Shown one piece after another: positions 55,301 through 64,000 of a DNA stretch of 64,000 nucleotides. The position numbers were made by a program, and so were the translations under genes. The first letter of the stretch is position 1; every line of letters begins with the position of its first letter. Source of the stretch: Mantamonas sphyraenae (lineage: Eukaryota > CRuMs > Mantamonadidae). The stretch covers positions 124,001 through 188,000 of the forward strand of contig JAPMXV010000020.1 of assembly GCA_026936335.1 (NCBI GenBank), given 5' to 3'. Under the pieces are notes generated by a model. It made no database searches and had not been told where the DNA came from. It worked only from the letters and a program-made list of their open reading frames with translations.

Positions 55301-58300
55301 ACCACCCGCAGCTGGCGTACCAGGTGCTGCCCCCGTTGGTGCGTATTGTGCTGCACCACGTGCCGCACGTGCCACAGCGTGTGTGGGCGCTGCTGCAATC
55401 TGCAGATATCTTGCCCGACCAGAGCGGCACCTCTGGCTTCACCATCCGCGTGCTTCAGACGGTCGAGTGTGTGGAGGGCGACTACAGCGTGACCCTCGAG
55501 ATGTTGCAACTTATCCGTGCGCTGGAGGAGTGTTCGCAGAGAGTGCAGCTGCCACTGCGCAAGCGCACCACGCTGAGTCACAGCCTGTCGGGCACCACGT
55601 CGCTGACGAGCGAAAACTTTGAGGGTGTTCTCAATTACGTGTGCTACGACATCTTTGCGGCATCGCACTCGTGGCGGTACCAGGACGTGCAGCAGCGATG
55701 GAAGCTGAACACGCTCGCGCTGGACATCTTTCTGACGTGTGTGGAAAACACAAACACGGCTGTGTTTGGCGAACTGGAGGACACCACACTGCGCACACGG
55801 ATGCTTGACGTGTTCCTGCACGAGGGCAACCTGTACGCAGAGCTGCTGGATCTGGTGGCCATTGGAGCCGAGGCGTCGCGCAGCATCCATCGCCAGAGCC
55901 GCATGGACGAGATGGTGGTGTTTACACGCTTGATGGTGCAGGTGTTCCAGCTTATTGAACAGCTCCTGGTGGAGGTTGTGCAGCGTAAGCGCAACGACAG
56001 ACGGCCGACCCCGTTTGAACGCTCCATCTTGGAAACCAAGGGCATGAGCGACGCGACCGACTTTGTGGTGACACTGGCCCAGTACATCCAGTACTCATAC
56101 GACGACCAGCTGCCCATGATGGCCACGCGCCTGTTGACACACCTGTGTGCCATGTCACGCACCTCGTCGTTCTCGCTCGTGGGTTTCCTGCGCGACGAGT
56201 CGGACAAGCTGCGCAAGATGTTTATCAAGCGCCTGAGCGACACGAAAGCTGACGTACAGCTGAAAAAGACCATTCTGGCACTCATTTCTGTGTCGCTGGA
56301 GACACAGAGCGGTTTGGCCGAGCTGTTTCTGAACCCGAAGCCACAGCGAAGCGCAGGCGGAAGCAGTGGCGGCAGTGTGAGCAAGACCACTTCCCGCAAG
56401 GTGGGTGCAAGCGCAAGCGGGGCAAAGAGCAGCGAGGGTGAAGCCGGCACAGCGTCGTCGTCCTCGTCATCGTCCTCGTCGTCGTCGTCGTCCGAGACAG
56501 AGGCATCTGCAGGCGACGAAAAGGGCAAAGGGAAGGGTCTGACAGTTGGCGATCTGGGAGCAAAACGCACCATTGGCAAGTCTGCGAGTGGAGTGGGAGG
56601 GCGTGGGAGCACGGCGAGCAAGGGAGGAGCTGTGTCCGGTGTTGGCAACAACGACTGCGTGGAAGCGATCATGGCTCTGGTGAACGAGAGTGCATCGTTG
56701 ATGGATGACGAGCCGGACTTGCTGGTGGAGGTGTTTGGCCTGCTGTTCCAGCTGTGGTCTGTAGCAGTGGAGCATGCACAGGTTGTGGAAGCATTTCGCA
56801 GCAACAAGACGTTCTGGGCATCTGTGTCGCACATGCTTTTTGTTGACGCGTACGACGAGATTGCGGCGCTGCGCTCGCACGTGAGCGCGACGTCTGCGGC
56901 GCAAGGTGCTGCTGGAGGACGTGGGCGCTCGATGAGCGATGCGTCGAGTGCGTCGAGTGCAGCTGCGTCTGCTGCACTGGCGTTGGCTGGCAACGCAAAC
57001 GCGCAGGATGGCCTGACTGCACTTGAGCACGGAGCCAACATCAACCGCATTGCGCACAGGCTGAAAGCACGCGCGTTTATCTTTCGCATTGTGACGCTGG
57101 AGGTGTACAATAGCCCGGGCGGAGGAGGCAAGGGCAGCGCTGGGAGCGGGCCGGGCTTTGAGGAGATGCTGGGCCGGTTTGTGCAGGAACAGCGGTACAC
57201 GGAGTGGATTAAGCAGTTCTTCCAGTACCAAGAGGACGACAGCAACCGCAAAACGCTGGTGACGCTGTCACGCAAGTTGAACATCAACATGGCTAGCTAC
57301 ATCACCAACACGCTGGAGCCGTCTGGAGAGGCTGAGCTTGGGTTCAACTTTCTGTACAACGCGGACCTGATGCTGCGCAAGATGTACCACAAGGTGCAGC
57401 GCAGCGAGGCCACCAAGTATTCGCCTGCGCTGTGGCTCCTGCTGCCAAGCATCCGGGCCAGCACGGTGAACAGGCAATCGGTGCGAGATGTGGAGCGGCT
57501 GATCTCGTTCACCAAGAGACTGAACAATCAGATGAGCATTCAAGAGACGCGTAGGAGCGTGCTGACGTCGCTGAAGTGGCTTGTGGAGGTGATGTCTTTC
57601 AAGCGGCCGGATGCGCTGTACGTGCGTTTGCAGGCGACGAAGAGTGTGAAGAGCATGGGACGCAGCCTGAGCTCGTCGGGTCGGTCGCTGTCGGGCAAAA
57701 GCATTGGCAGCAGCACAGGAAGTGGAGACGGAGGCTTGGGTGCGTCTCCGTTTGAGGACTCGACGAGTGTGGAGGTGTGGGACTGCCTGCTGGAACGGCT
57801 TGCAGATCTGATGCAGAAGCAGGGCTGGAGCACACTGGGCACACAGGAAATGAGCGAACTGTGTCTGATCGTGTTGTCGCACGTGAAGCGCAACAAGTGC
57901 GTGGTGGGCATGAAGGCTGATATCATCGACGCCCTGACCACGAGCCTGCAGATGGTCATGGATGCGGCGGCTGCACCGGAGGAGACGTTTGCTGTGCGTC
58001 GATTCCTGCTGTGCAGCCAGTTGATCCTGCTGAGCATGAACCAGACGCTGCGGCTTGCACACGCGGTGCAGAGTGGCACAGCGGGCGACGCGATCGGGGC
58101 GCGGAATCTGGTGAAGCGCGCGAGCTCGTTGATGTTGTTCATGAATGAGGGTGGCGCATGGACGCTGGATGCTATCGAGAGGCACCCGTTTGCAGACCCT
58201 GCATTGCACCTACTCACCGTTGTGTGCAGGTGCATCGTGGAAAGCGAGCCGGAACTGCTGGAGCTGAGTCTGAGTGTGCTGAGCACAGTGATCCGTGAGC

Positions 58301-60312
58301 TTGCATTTGTGGATGTCAAGTCGTGGCTTCCCACGCTGCGGCGCGAAGGAGTGATGATCAAGCTGTTTGAGCTGCGCACCGAACTGCTGAAGGAGCCGAA
58401 CGCGCAGGCGATCAAGCAGCTGCACAGCATCTACTCGTTCATGATCATGATGGCGCAGAGCGAACACGCAGCAGACGCCATGTACGATCAGGAGCTGTTG
58501 ACGTACCTGTGCAACGACGTCTTTGCAACACACGGCATGGAGCTGTACACGGACGATGGGACGAGCAACAAACTGCACGCAGTGTGGTGCATGGAGTTGT
58601 GTCTGATGACGACGTTGCTGCAGACCCTGGGCCAGAGTGGCGCCACATTGGGTGAACACGGAAGTGGAGGCAGCGGAGGCAAAGCCGCGAGCAGCAGCAG
58701 CAGCGCCAAACGTGGTGGTGTTGGGGGTGGCACAAACTCCTCGAGGTACACGCAGTCGCACAACAGTTCTATGATGGACACAGAGTCATCGACGCTTGCG
58801 GACTCGATTAACAGAGACGTGCAGTCGCAGCAACGCGAACGCGTGCTGCGTGCACAGCGCATTCTGGGCCAGGTGCTGGACTATGTGAGCATCCACCACA
58901 CGCGCTTCCTGGAGGTTTTGGAGGCGCAGTCGTCGACACGTGCAGAGACGCACTTGGAGCTTCTGACGCTGCGCAGTGTGGAGGAAACCGAACGGATCAC
59001 GGGCTTGTTCTTCCAGGTGGCACACTATGCAAAGCAGTGGCGCTTTGAACTGCCTCAACTGGCCAACGAGTTGTCGTGGCACATCCTGTTTCTTGTGCAG
59101 CGATACATGCAGTACCTGTTCTCGCCGATGGCGCCGATGCACTACTCGCAGGCGGTTTCGCGTGAAGAAAAGGGCCTGCAGAAGCATGTGGTGACGACGC
59201 TTGGACAGCAGTCGCTGCTGGTGAGTTCCAACAGCATGGTGGGTGGCTCTGCCATGGCGGGTGCCGGCGGGTATTCAAGTGCTGTTGGGATGGGAGGCGG
59301 TGCAGGAGGCGCAGGCGTGCGCAGGCTGGTGGCAGTCAGTACAGTCAAGAAGCGCAAGGGCGGTGCAAGCAAGAGCAGCGTGGGTGCAGGCAAGAGTGTG
59401 CAATTTGGCAGCGGGTCGGAAAACGGCGAGAGCAACAAGGACGAGGCGGACAGCGCAGGCGGGATTGGAGGCGATCTGATGAAGCGACGCAAGGAGAAAA
59501 AGGCAAAGGAGGCAGCCGCAGCGGCTGCGGCCGTGTCGGATGCAACAGCCACAACGAGTACGGTGGGTACGGAAGCGCTGGGAGGAGGTGGAGGAGGTGA
59601 CGACGGGACGGAAAACATGCAGGGAGGCAGCACGCTGTTCCAGCGCTCGATCAACGATGGGATCTACCTGAATCTGCGGAACAGTTTGGCTTGCATGCGT
59701 TTGTTGATCCCAGACATTCTGGAGGTCGCAACGGAGCAGTTTGAAAGCAGCGGGTCGTTGGATTGGCAGTGGGAGGACAGAGATCTGCTTGGACACACGC
59801 CGTTGTTTGCGTTCCGGGCCAAAAACAGCGAAAGCAACGAAGACCCAACGCTGGGCGATGTGGTGAAGTTCCTGGCACACAGTTTCAAGGCGCTGACGGA
59901 CATGCTTGCAAGCAACCGATCCAAGGCGGACACGGTGAGCCTGTCGTGGCTGTCGGAGGAGCAACTGCGCTCTGTGTTGCGTTTCTGCGTGGAAGTGGCG
60001 GCACAGACAATTGTGAACCATGTGATGCTGTACTACCAGGGAGAAAAAGGGCGTCATTTCCTGGAGGCAGTGCGGGAGTCGCGACGGCGAGGTGGACGGC
60101 AGGCAGCGACGTCGGCAGACTTTGGCAAGGATATGTTGGACCGACTGTGCAAGACAGTGTACGGCAGCTCGACGTATGCAGCGTTCAAGCGGATGGTGGG
60201 CAAGATCAACAACGTGTCGGCCATGGAGACGGAGGAGCTGAATGCGGTGGTGGCATGGCTGGATCATTTGGAAGGTGTGGTGCAACCGATGCGTGCGTCT
60301 TTGTGGATGTGA
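52333..60312 (+). CDS. NUP188: Nucleoporin NUP188
   Basis: NUP188 is a large solenoid scaffold of the nuclear pore inner ring. Exons 52333-52944, 53048-53200 and 53320-60312 sum to 7,758 nt, 2,585 residues; donors GTAAGT and GTGAGT. The acceptors at 53048 and 53320 have in-phase alternatives nearby. The first 175 residues are Ser/Gly-rich, then WRNLLQFLLLAGAE starts the fold. Diagnostic pieces: NVREQAMTLEALFSVYALG then LGARQTNSIYL (human CLREQSMLLEIIFLYYA then FGSRQTN); YMIVRWEHEYSACLLF; LALISVSLETQSGLAELFLN (human TVAVETQPGLIELFLN). Human is about 1,750 residues; the extra length is in Ser/Gly/Lys-rich insertions near residues 1260-1340, 1540-1580 and 2200-2340. It shares its strand with FtsZ, 46 bp downstream. 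Confidence 0.88.
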
Positions 60313-60358
60313 ACAGGAGGGCGCTGAGAGAGGCAAATCAAAATCCAACAACCAAACC

Positions 60359-61669
60359 ATGTTCACGAGGGTGTTGATGAACCGCGGTATGGCACGCAGT
60401 GCGGTGTGCTTTGGCCAGGCCAACACGGCACGGACGGTGGTGGGTCAGTACGACGCCGAGGCGCTGGTGGAGGAGCTGGAACAGCAACAGGTGGCAGATG
60501 GGAAGGCAGGGAAGACGAAAACGATCAACACGACGGGCTATGCAACGCCGGAACTGGATGATGAGCCGAAGCGCGCACGTGCCACGGTGGTGGAGAGGGT
60601 GGCAGAACCGGTGGCGTATGTGGACAACACGTACGAGCTGCTGCGACCTCGCATCACGGTGGTGGGAGTGGGTGGCGCCGGAGGTGAGTTTCGGAGCAAC
60701 AACGGATTTGAAAAAGCGCGCGCGAGCGGGCGATTTTCCTGTGCGGCGAGCTGACACGCAAGAGGGATCTGCACAGGCAATGCGGTGAACAACATGATTG
60801 CTTCCAACTTGGAGGGAGTTGACTTTCTCGTTTGCAACACAGACTCGCAAGCACTGGCGCAATCGATGACGGCGAACCGCATTCAGCTTGGCGCCAAAAT
60901 CACGCACGGGTTGGGCGCAGGCGCAAAGCCGGATCAGGGCCGTCTGGCAGCAGAGGAGTCGCTGGAGGAGATCCTGGACGAGATTGAAGAGTGCAACATG
61001 GTGTTCATCACAGGCGGTCTGGGAGGAGGCACGGGAACAGGTGCCGCGCCCGTGATTGCCCGCGCGGCAAGCGAGCTGGGCATCCTGACAGTGGCGGTGG
61101 TGTCCAAGCCGTTTGGATTCGAGGGAAGGCAGCGTAACCTGGTGGCTGAGGCTGGTATGACGGAGCTGGAAAAGTTCTGCGACTCGCTGGTGGTGATTCC
61201 CAACCAGAAGCTGTTGGCAAACTCGACGCCGCAGACAACACTGGAAGACGCTTTCCGAATGGCAGACGACGTGTTGCTCAGTGGCGTCAAGGGAGTGACC
61301 AGTCTCATCAACGAGGCCGGTCTGGTCAACCTGGACTTTGCCGATGTGCGCACGGTGATGGCCAACATGGGCCGTGCTCTGATGGGCACAGGCGTGGCCA
61401 ACGGCGAGGACCGTGCGGCCAAGGCAGCGTTGGCAGCGTTGAACAACCCTCTGCTGGAGGACTGTGATCTGAGCAGCGCATATGGCGTCCTACTTAACGT
61501 CAGCGGTGGAAAGGACCTGGCTCTGCTCGAGGTCGATGAGGCGGCCAACATTGTGCAGGGTGCCGTCGCCGACGACGCAAACATTATTTTCGGCAGCAGC
61601 TTTGATGAGACGCTGACCGGCTCCGTGAAGGTGTCGGTGGTGGTCACAGGGATTGAGCCAGAGATGTGA
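60359..61669 (+). CDS. FtsZ: Mitochondrial-type FtsZ
   Basis: FtsZ is the bacterial tubulin-like division GTPase; eukaryotes with an ancestral copy use it in mitochondrial division. Exons 60359-60683 and 60777-61669 join in a Gly codon across a 93-bp GTGAGT..CAG intron; 405 residues. The first 90 residues (MFTRVLMNRGMARSAV..) are Arg-rich without early acids, fitting a mitochondrial transit peptide. The GTPase follows: ITVVGVGGAGGNAVNNM, the tubulin signature GGLGGGTGTGAAP, EAGMTELEKFCDSLVVIPNQ, and the T7 loop GLVNLDFADVRTVM with its catalytic Asp. It ends soon after the second domain (VTGIEPEM) with no C-terminal peptide for FtsA/ZipA. Sequence style looks alphaproteobacterial. Confidence 0.93.
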
Positions 61670-61779
61670 TTGGAATGAACGACACGATGCAATGCAGGTT
61701 GATTGATTTTGAGAATGTGTCGGTGGTGGTGGTGGGGGGGTGGGAAGTGATGCACACATGCCGCACCAGTGTATCGCAT

Positions 61780-63561
61780 TTAGACGTCCAGAGAGTCGCG
61801 GATGCAAGAGGTGATGGCCTTGAGAAAGTTCATGGAGCCCGAGCGGGGCTTGGAGAGGCCACGAGTGCTGCGGTGCTTGACAATGTGGACAAACTCGGGC
61901 CCTTCGAGGGTGCCGCTCCTGTCGTCGTCAAAGACGGTAAAGACGGCTTCGACAATCTCGTCTTCGAGCTCGACGCCTGCGATGGCCTTGGCGGCCTGCT
62001 TCATGAGGTCTGGGGTGAGGCTGTCGCCCATTTTGGTGACGAGCTGGATGGCAATCTCGACCTCATCGAGGTGGTCGAGGAAGGTGTTGAATTCGTGGAA
62101 CTGGCGAAAGTTGATGCGGTACTCGTTGCCGTTGAGGCGCTCCTTGATGTTGAGCATGAGGCGCGGGAGGTCACGCATGCGTGCGTAGCCGACGGTGGAG
62201 CGCATAAAGTCCTGCACCGAGATGGTGCCTGTACCCTCGGGATCAAAGTGGTCAAACTCGCGCTGCAACACCTCTTCACGAAGGCCGTTGAGGAACTTGA
62301 GAAAGGTGGGCAGATCCAGCTTGCCCTGGCCCTTTTCGCCAAAGAAGTGGAGCACCAGACCCGAGTTGGCCTTGAGCGTGCTGTGCATCTTGCTGTGCTT
62401 GTCGCGTCGCGAGAACCCAATCATGACCTGGTTGAACTCGGTGCGATCGATGACCCCGTTGCCGTCGAGGTCAAACATACGAAAGGCAATTTCAAAGAAT
62501 TGGGGCGGGGCTGGGAGGAGGAGGGTCGCGGGGAGCGGATTGGGCAACGGGTTAGTGGGTGATCGGCGGTCGGAGGGACCCCACAACTGGGGCGTGCGAC
62601 AACATACTGCGCAGCAGGGTGAGGAAGAACATGTACTCGTCAAAGTCAATGAGACCGTCACCGTCGGTGTCGGCCATGGCAATGTAGGAGGTCTTGCCGG
62701 TCTTGCCTTGCTGGGAAAAGGATTTCTGTGCGCGAGAGGGTCGTCAGCGCGAGTGGGGAATGCGAGCATGGCAGCGGGAGCTTGGTAGGGGGCGGGGTGC
62801 ACATGTGTGTGTGTGTGTGTCGGTTGGGTGTGGCGTGGGGCACACGTACCTTGTCGAGGAGAGTGCTTGCAGTGTCGCTGTGATACTCAAACGGGGTGAT
62901 GGAGCGCATAAAGTCGTCCACGGTCATGAAGTACTTGCCGCCCTTCTTCTTGCTGGCAAAGTACTCAAACACCTTTTCAAAGTTGCTGTTCTGGCGAATG
63001 CGATTCTCGTAGTTGCCTGCCACCTTGTCCTTGTAGCCCATGCTCTGCAAATGAATGGCGCGTGTGCGTGTGAGCGAGCGGGCAGCTGGGGAGGGGAATC
63101 GTGGGCAGGCGCACGAACGAGCTCTTTTAGGCGCCAGGGAAGGGAAGGGCAGGCTGGGCAGCAGTTGCACATAAGCTCAATGGATATGCAAAGAGGCACG
63201 GAGCAACGTGGAAGGCACTCACCTCCATTTCATAGGGGCCCGAGGTGGAGAGGAGCTGGGTGGCAAAGACAATTGCCGCGCCCGAGCACACGAGCGTGCG
63301 AAGGTCCAGGAGGCTGGCGAGACCCTCGTGAGAAGACTGTTGGTGCGAATGTTGCTCGTACTGACGAGTGGCCTGCCTGACTACCTGTTGGCGACCTGTC
63401 TGCTGGCCATGGTGGCCCAGGACAGGCGGCTGTGTGTGAAGGGATCGCAGGGCACGAAGGCCGCCCACGGCACGCACATGCTGAGTCTGCTGTGTCTGTA
63501 CCGTGCCTGCCGTGCGTCCCACGACCTTGCAGAGCTGCTTGCTACGTCCTCGGGCAAACAT
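61780..63561 (-). CDS. MICU1: Mitochondrial calcium uptake regulator MICU1
   Basis: MICU1 gates the mitochondrial calcium uniporter from the intermembrane space. Exons 63561-63223, 63044-62850, 62725-62608 and 62510-61780 sum to 1,383 nt, 460 residues; donors GTGAGT, GTACGT, GTATGT. The N-terminus (MFARGRSKQLCKVVGR) is a likely transit peptide, and LVCSGAAIVFATQLL a membrane helix. Then GNYENRIRQNSNFEKVFEYF and FMTVDDFMRSITP as in human. EF-hand loops: DTDGDGLIDFDEY, DLDGNGVIDRTEF and DDDRSGTLEGPEF; human MICU1 keeps only two canonical loops, the first position being degenerate. TPPQFFEIAFRMFDLDG and STRGLSKPRSG match the family. It converges with FtsZ across 110 bp. Confidence 0.92.
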
Positions 63562-63643
63562 CCAGGTGGGAGGGAAGGGAAATGGTGGGGGTGGGAGCGC
63601 TGGAGGATTCATTGCTTGGAATCATTCAATGCCACCCTATGGC

Positions 63644-64000
63644 CTACACAAGGGTGCCGTCCAGAAGATCGCCACGCAGTTCGCTGTACTGCTTGGAGGC
63701 GTAGCGCATGCCGAGGGCGAGGACGATGACGGCGCCGAGGAAGCCAAAGAGCTCGCCATCGGAGGTGGTGGGCAGGGCGAGGAGAAAGTCGTAGGCACCG
63801 TGGATGAGGACAGGCACAGAGAGGAGCTTGACCACGCCAATGCTCTCTTTGAAAAAGTCACGGCGGGCCATGCCAACGCCAATGATGACGCCGTCGAGGG
63901 TGTGCAGAGGGACGGCCATGAGGGCGCGGAAGATGGCGACAGGCACAGTCCAGGTGACGGAGGTGCTGATGACGTAACCCACGTTCTCGAGGGTTGCAAA
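63644..64000 (-). CDS. PrsW-family membrane protease-like protein (5' end outside window)
   Basis: PrsW-type proteins are multi-pass intramembrane metalloproteases related to CAAX proteases. The last 118 residues are present and the frame is open at the window edge. Visible: TLENVGYVI near the edge, RALMAVPLHTLDGVIIGVG and VPVLIHGAYDFLLAL. The His in the first of these blocks and the His-x3-Asp of the second are typical metal-site motifs of the family. At least three hydrophobic helices are seen (YVISTSVTWTVPVAIF, LSVPVLIHGAYDFLLA, FGFLGAVIVLALGM). The C-terminus is short and polar (QYSELRGDLLDGTLV). The stop is 82 bp downstream of the MICU1 ATG. Confidence 0.72.
   Translation of the reverse strand, partial: FATLENVGYVISTSVTWTVPVAIFRALMAVPLHTLDGVIIGVGMARRDFFKESIGVVKLLSVPVLIHGAYDFLLALPTTSDGELFGFLGAVIVLALGMRYASKQYSELRGDLLDGTLV

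Noticed and set aside
60684-60776. Bacterial contamination as the source of FtsZ
   Set aside because: The gene has a spliceosomal-type intron and a transit-like N-terminus and lies 46 bp from NUP188.
1-64000. tRNA, rRNA, CRISPR arrays, transposons
   Set aside because: I found no cloverleaf with A/B boxes, no rRNA-like sequence, no spaced direct repeats and no transposase or reverse transcriptase motifs.

Overview
The window is nuclear DNA from a flagellated, GC-rich unicellular eukaryote with a very compact genome. Evidence for a eukaryote: GT-AG introns of 76-296 bp, and genes for NUP188, GINS, USP32, NF-YB, a G3BP-like protein and folliculin-interacting protein. Evidence for a cilium: CFAP52, Chibby, ULK4 and a giant ASH/HYDIN-like protein. 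A mitochondrial FtsZ, lost in animals and fungi, together with a flavin-dependent thymidylate synthase and a microbial-type PARG, points to a free-living protist lineage such as apusomonads, CRuMs, amoebozoans or jakobids. I cannot name the species. About 24 genes lie in 64 kb, with 10-110 bp between most neighbours. Serine, glutamine and acidic runs encoded by trinucleotide repeats are everywhere.

Layout. 1-2.1 kb: 5'-truncated P-loop NTPase (+). 2.1-12.0 kb: four minus-strand genes in tandem (FNIP, an LST2-like protein, two-domain ThyX, GINS subunit PSF2). 12.1-14.3 kb: acidic coiled-coil protein (+). 14.4-22.3 kb: minus-strand run (coiled-coil protein, a frame-broken zinc-motif protein, CFAP52, a small SelK-like membrane protein). 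22.4-24.8 kb: G3BP-like protein (+). 24.9-31.3 kb: minus-strand NF-YB, USP32 and a small probable mitochondrial protein. 31.6-33.3 kb: DCP2-like Nudix protein (+). 33.4-38.0 kb: ULK4 (-). 38.1-39.1 kb: PARG (+). 39.1-39.7 kb: Chibby (-). 39.8-50.8 kb: 3,668-residue ASH-domain protein in one exon (+). 50.8-52.3 kb: CANT1-type apyrase (-). 52.3-61.7 kb: NUP188 and mitochondrial FtsZ (+). 61.8-64.0 kb: MICU1 and a truncated PrsW-like membrane protease (-).

Functional themes. Ciliary genes are frequent, and two of them (Chibby and the giant ASH protein) are divergent across 81 bp. ThyX and PSF2, both serving DNA replication, are 46 bp apart on one strand. FNIP and the LST2-like gene, both endolysosomal or nutrient-signalling families, are adjacent. 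FtsZ and MICU1 (mitochondrial) converge.

Two things recur. Five genes carry net frame breaks; four of these fall at simple-sequence tracts, so either the sequence has indel errors there or repeat lengths really vary. Many introns start with GTACGT instead of GTRAGT. Exon models here come from splice-site reading, frame continuity and remembered family sequences, not from alignments.
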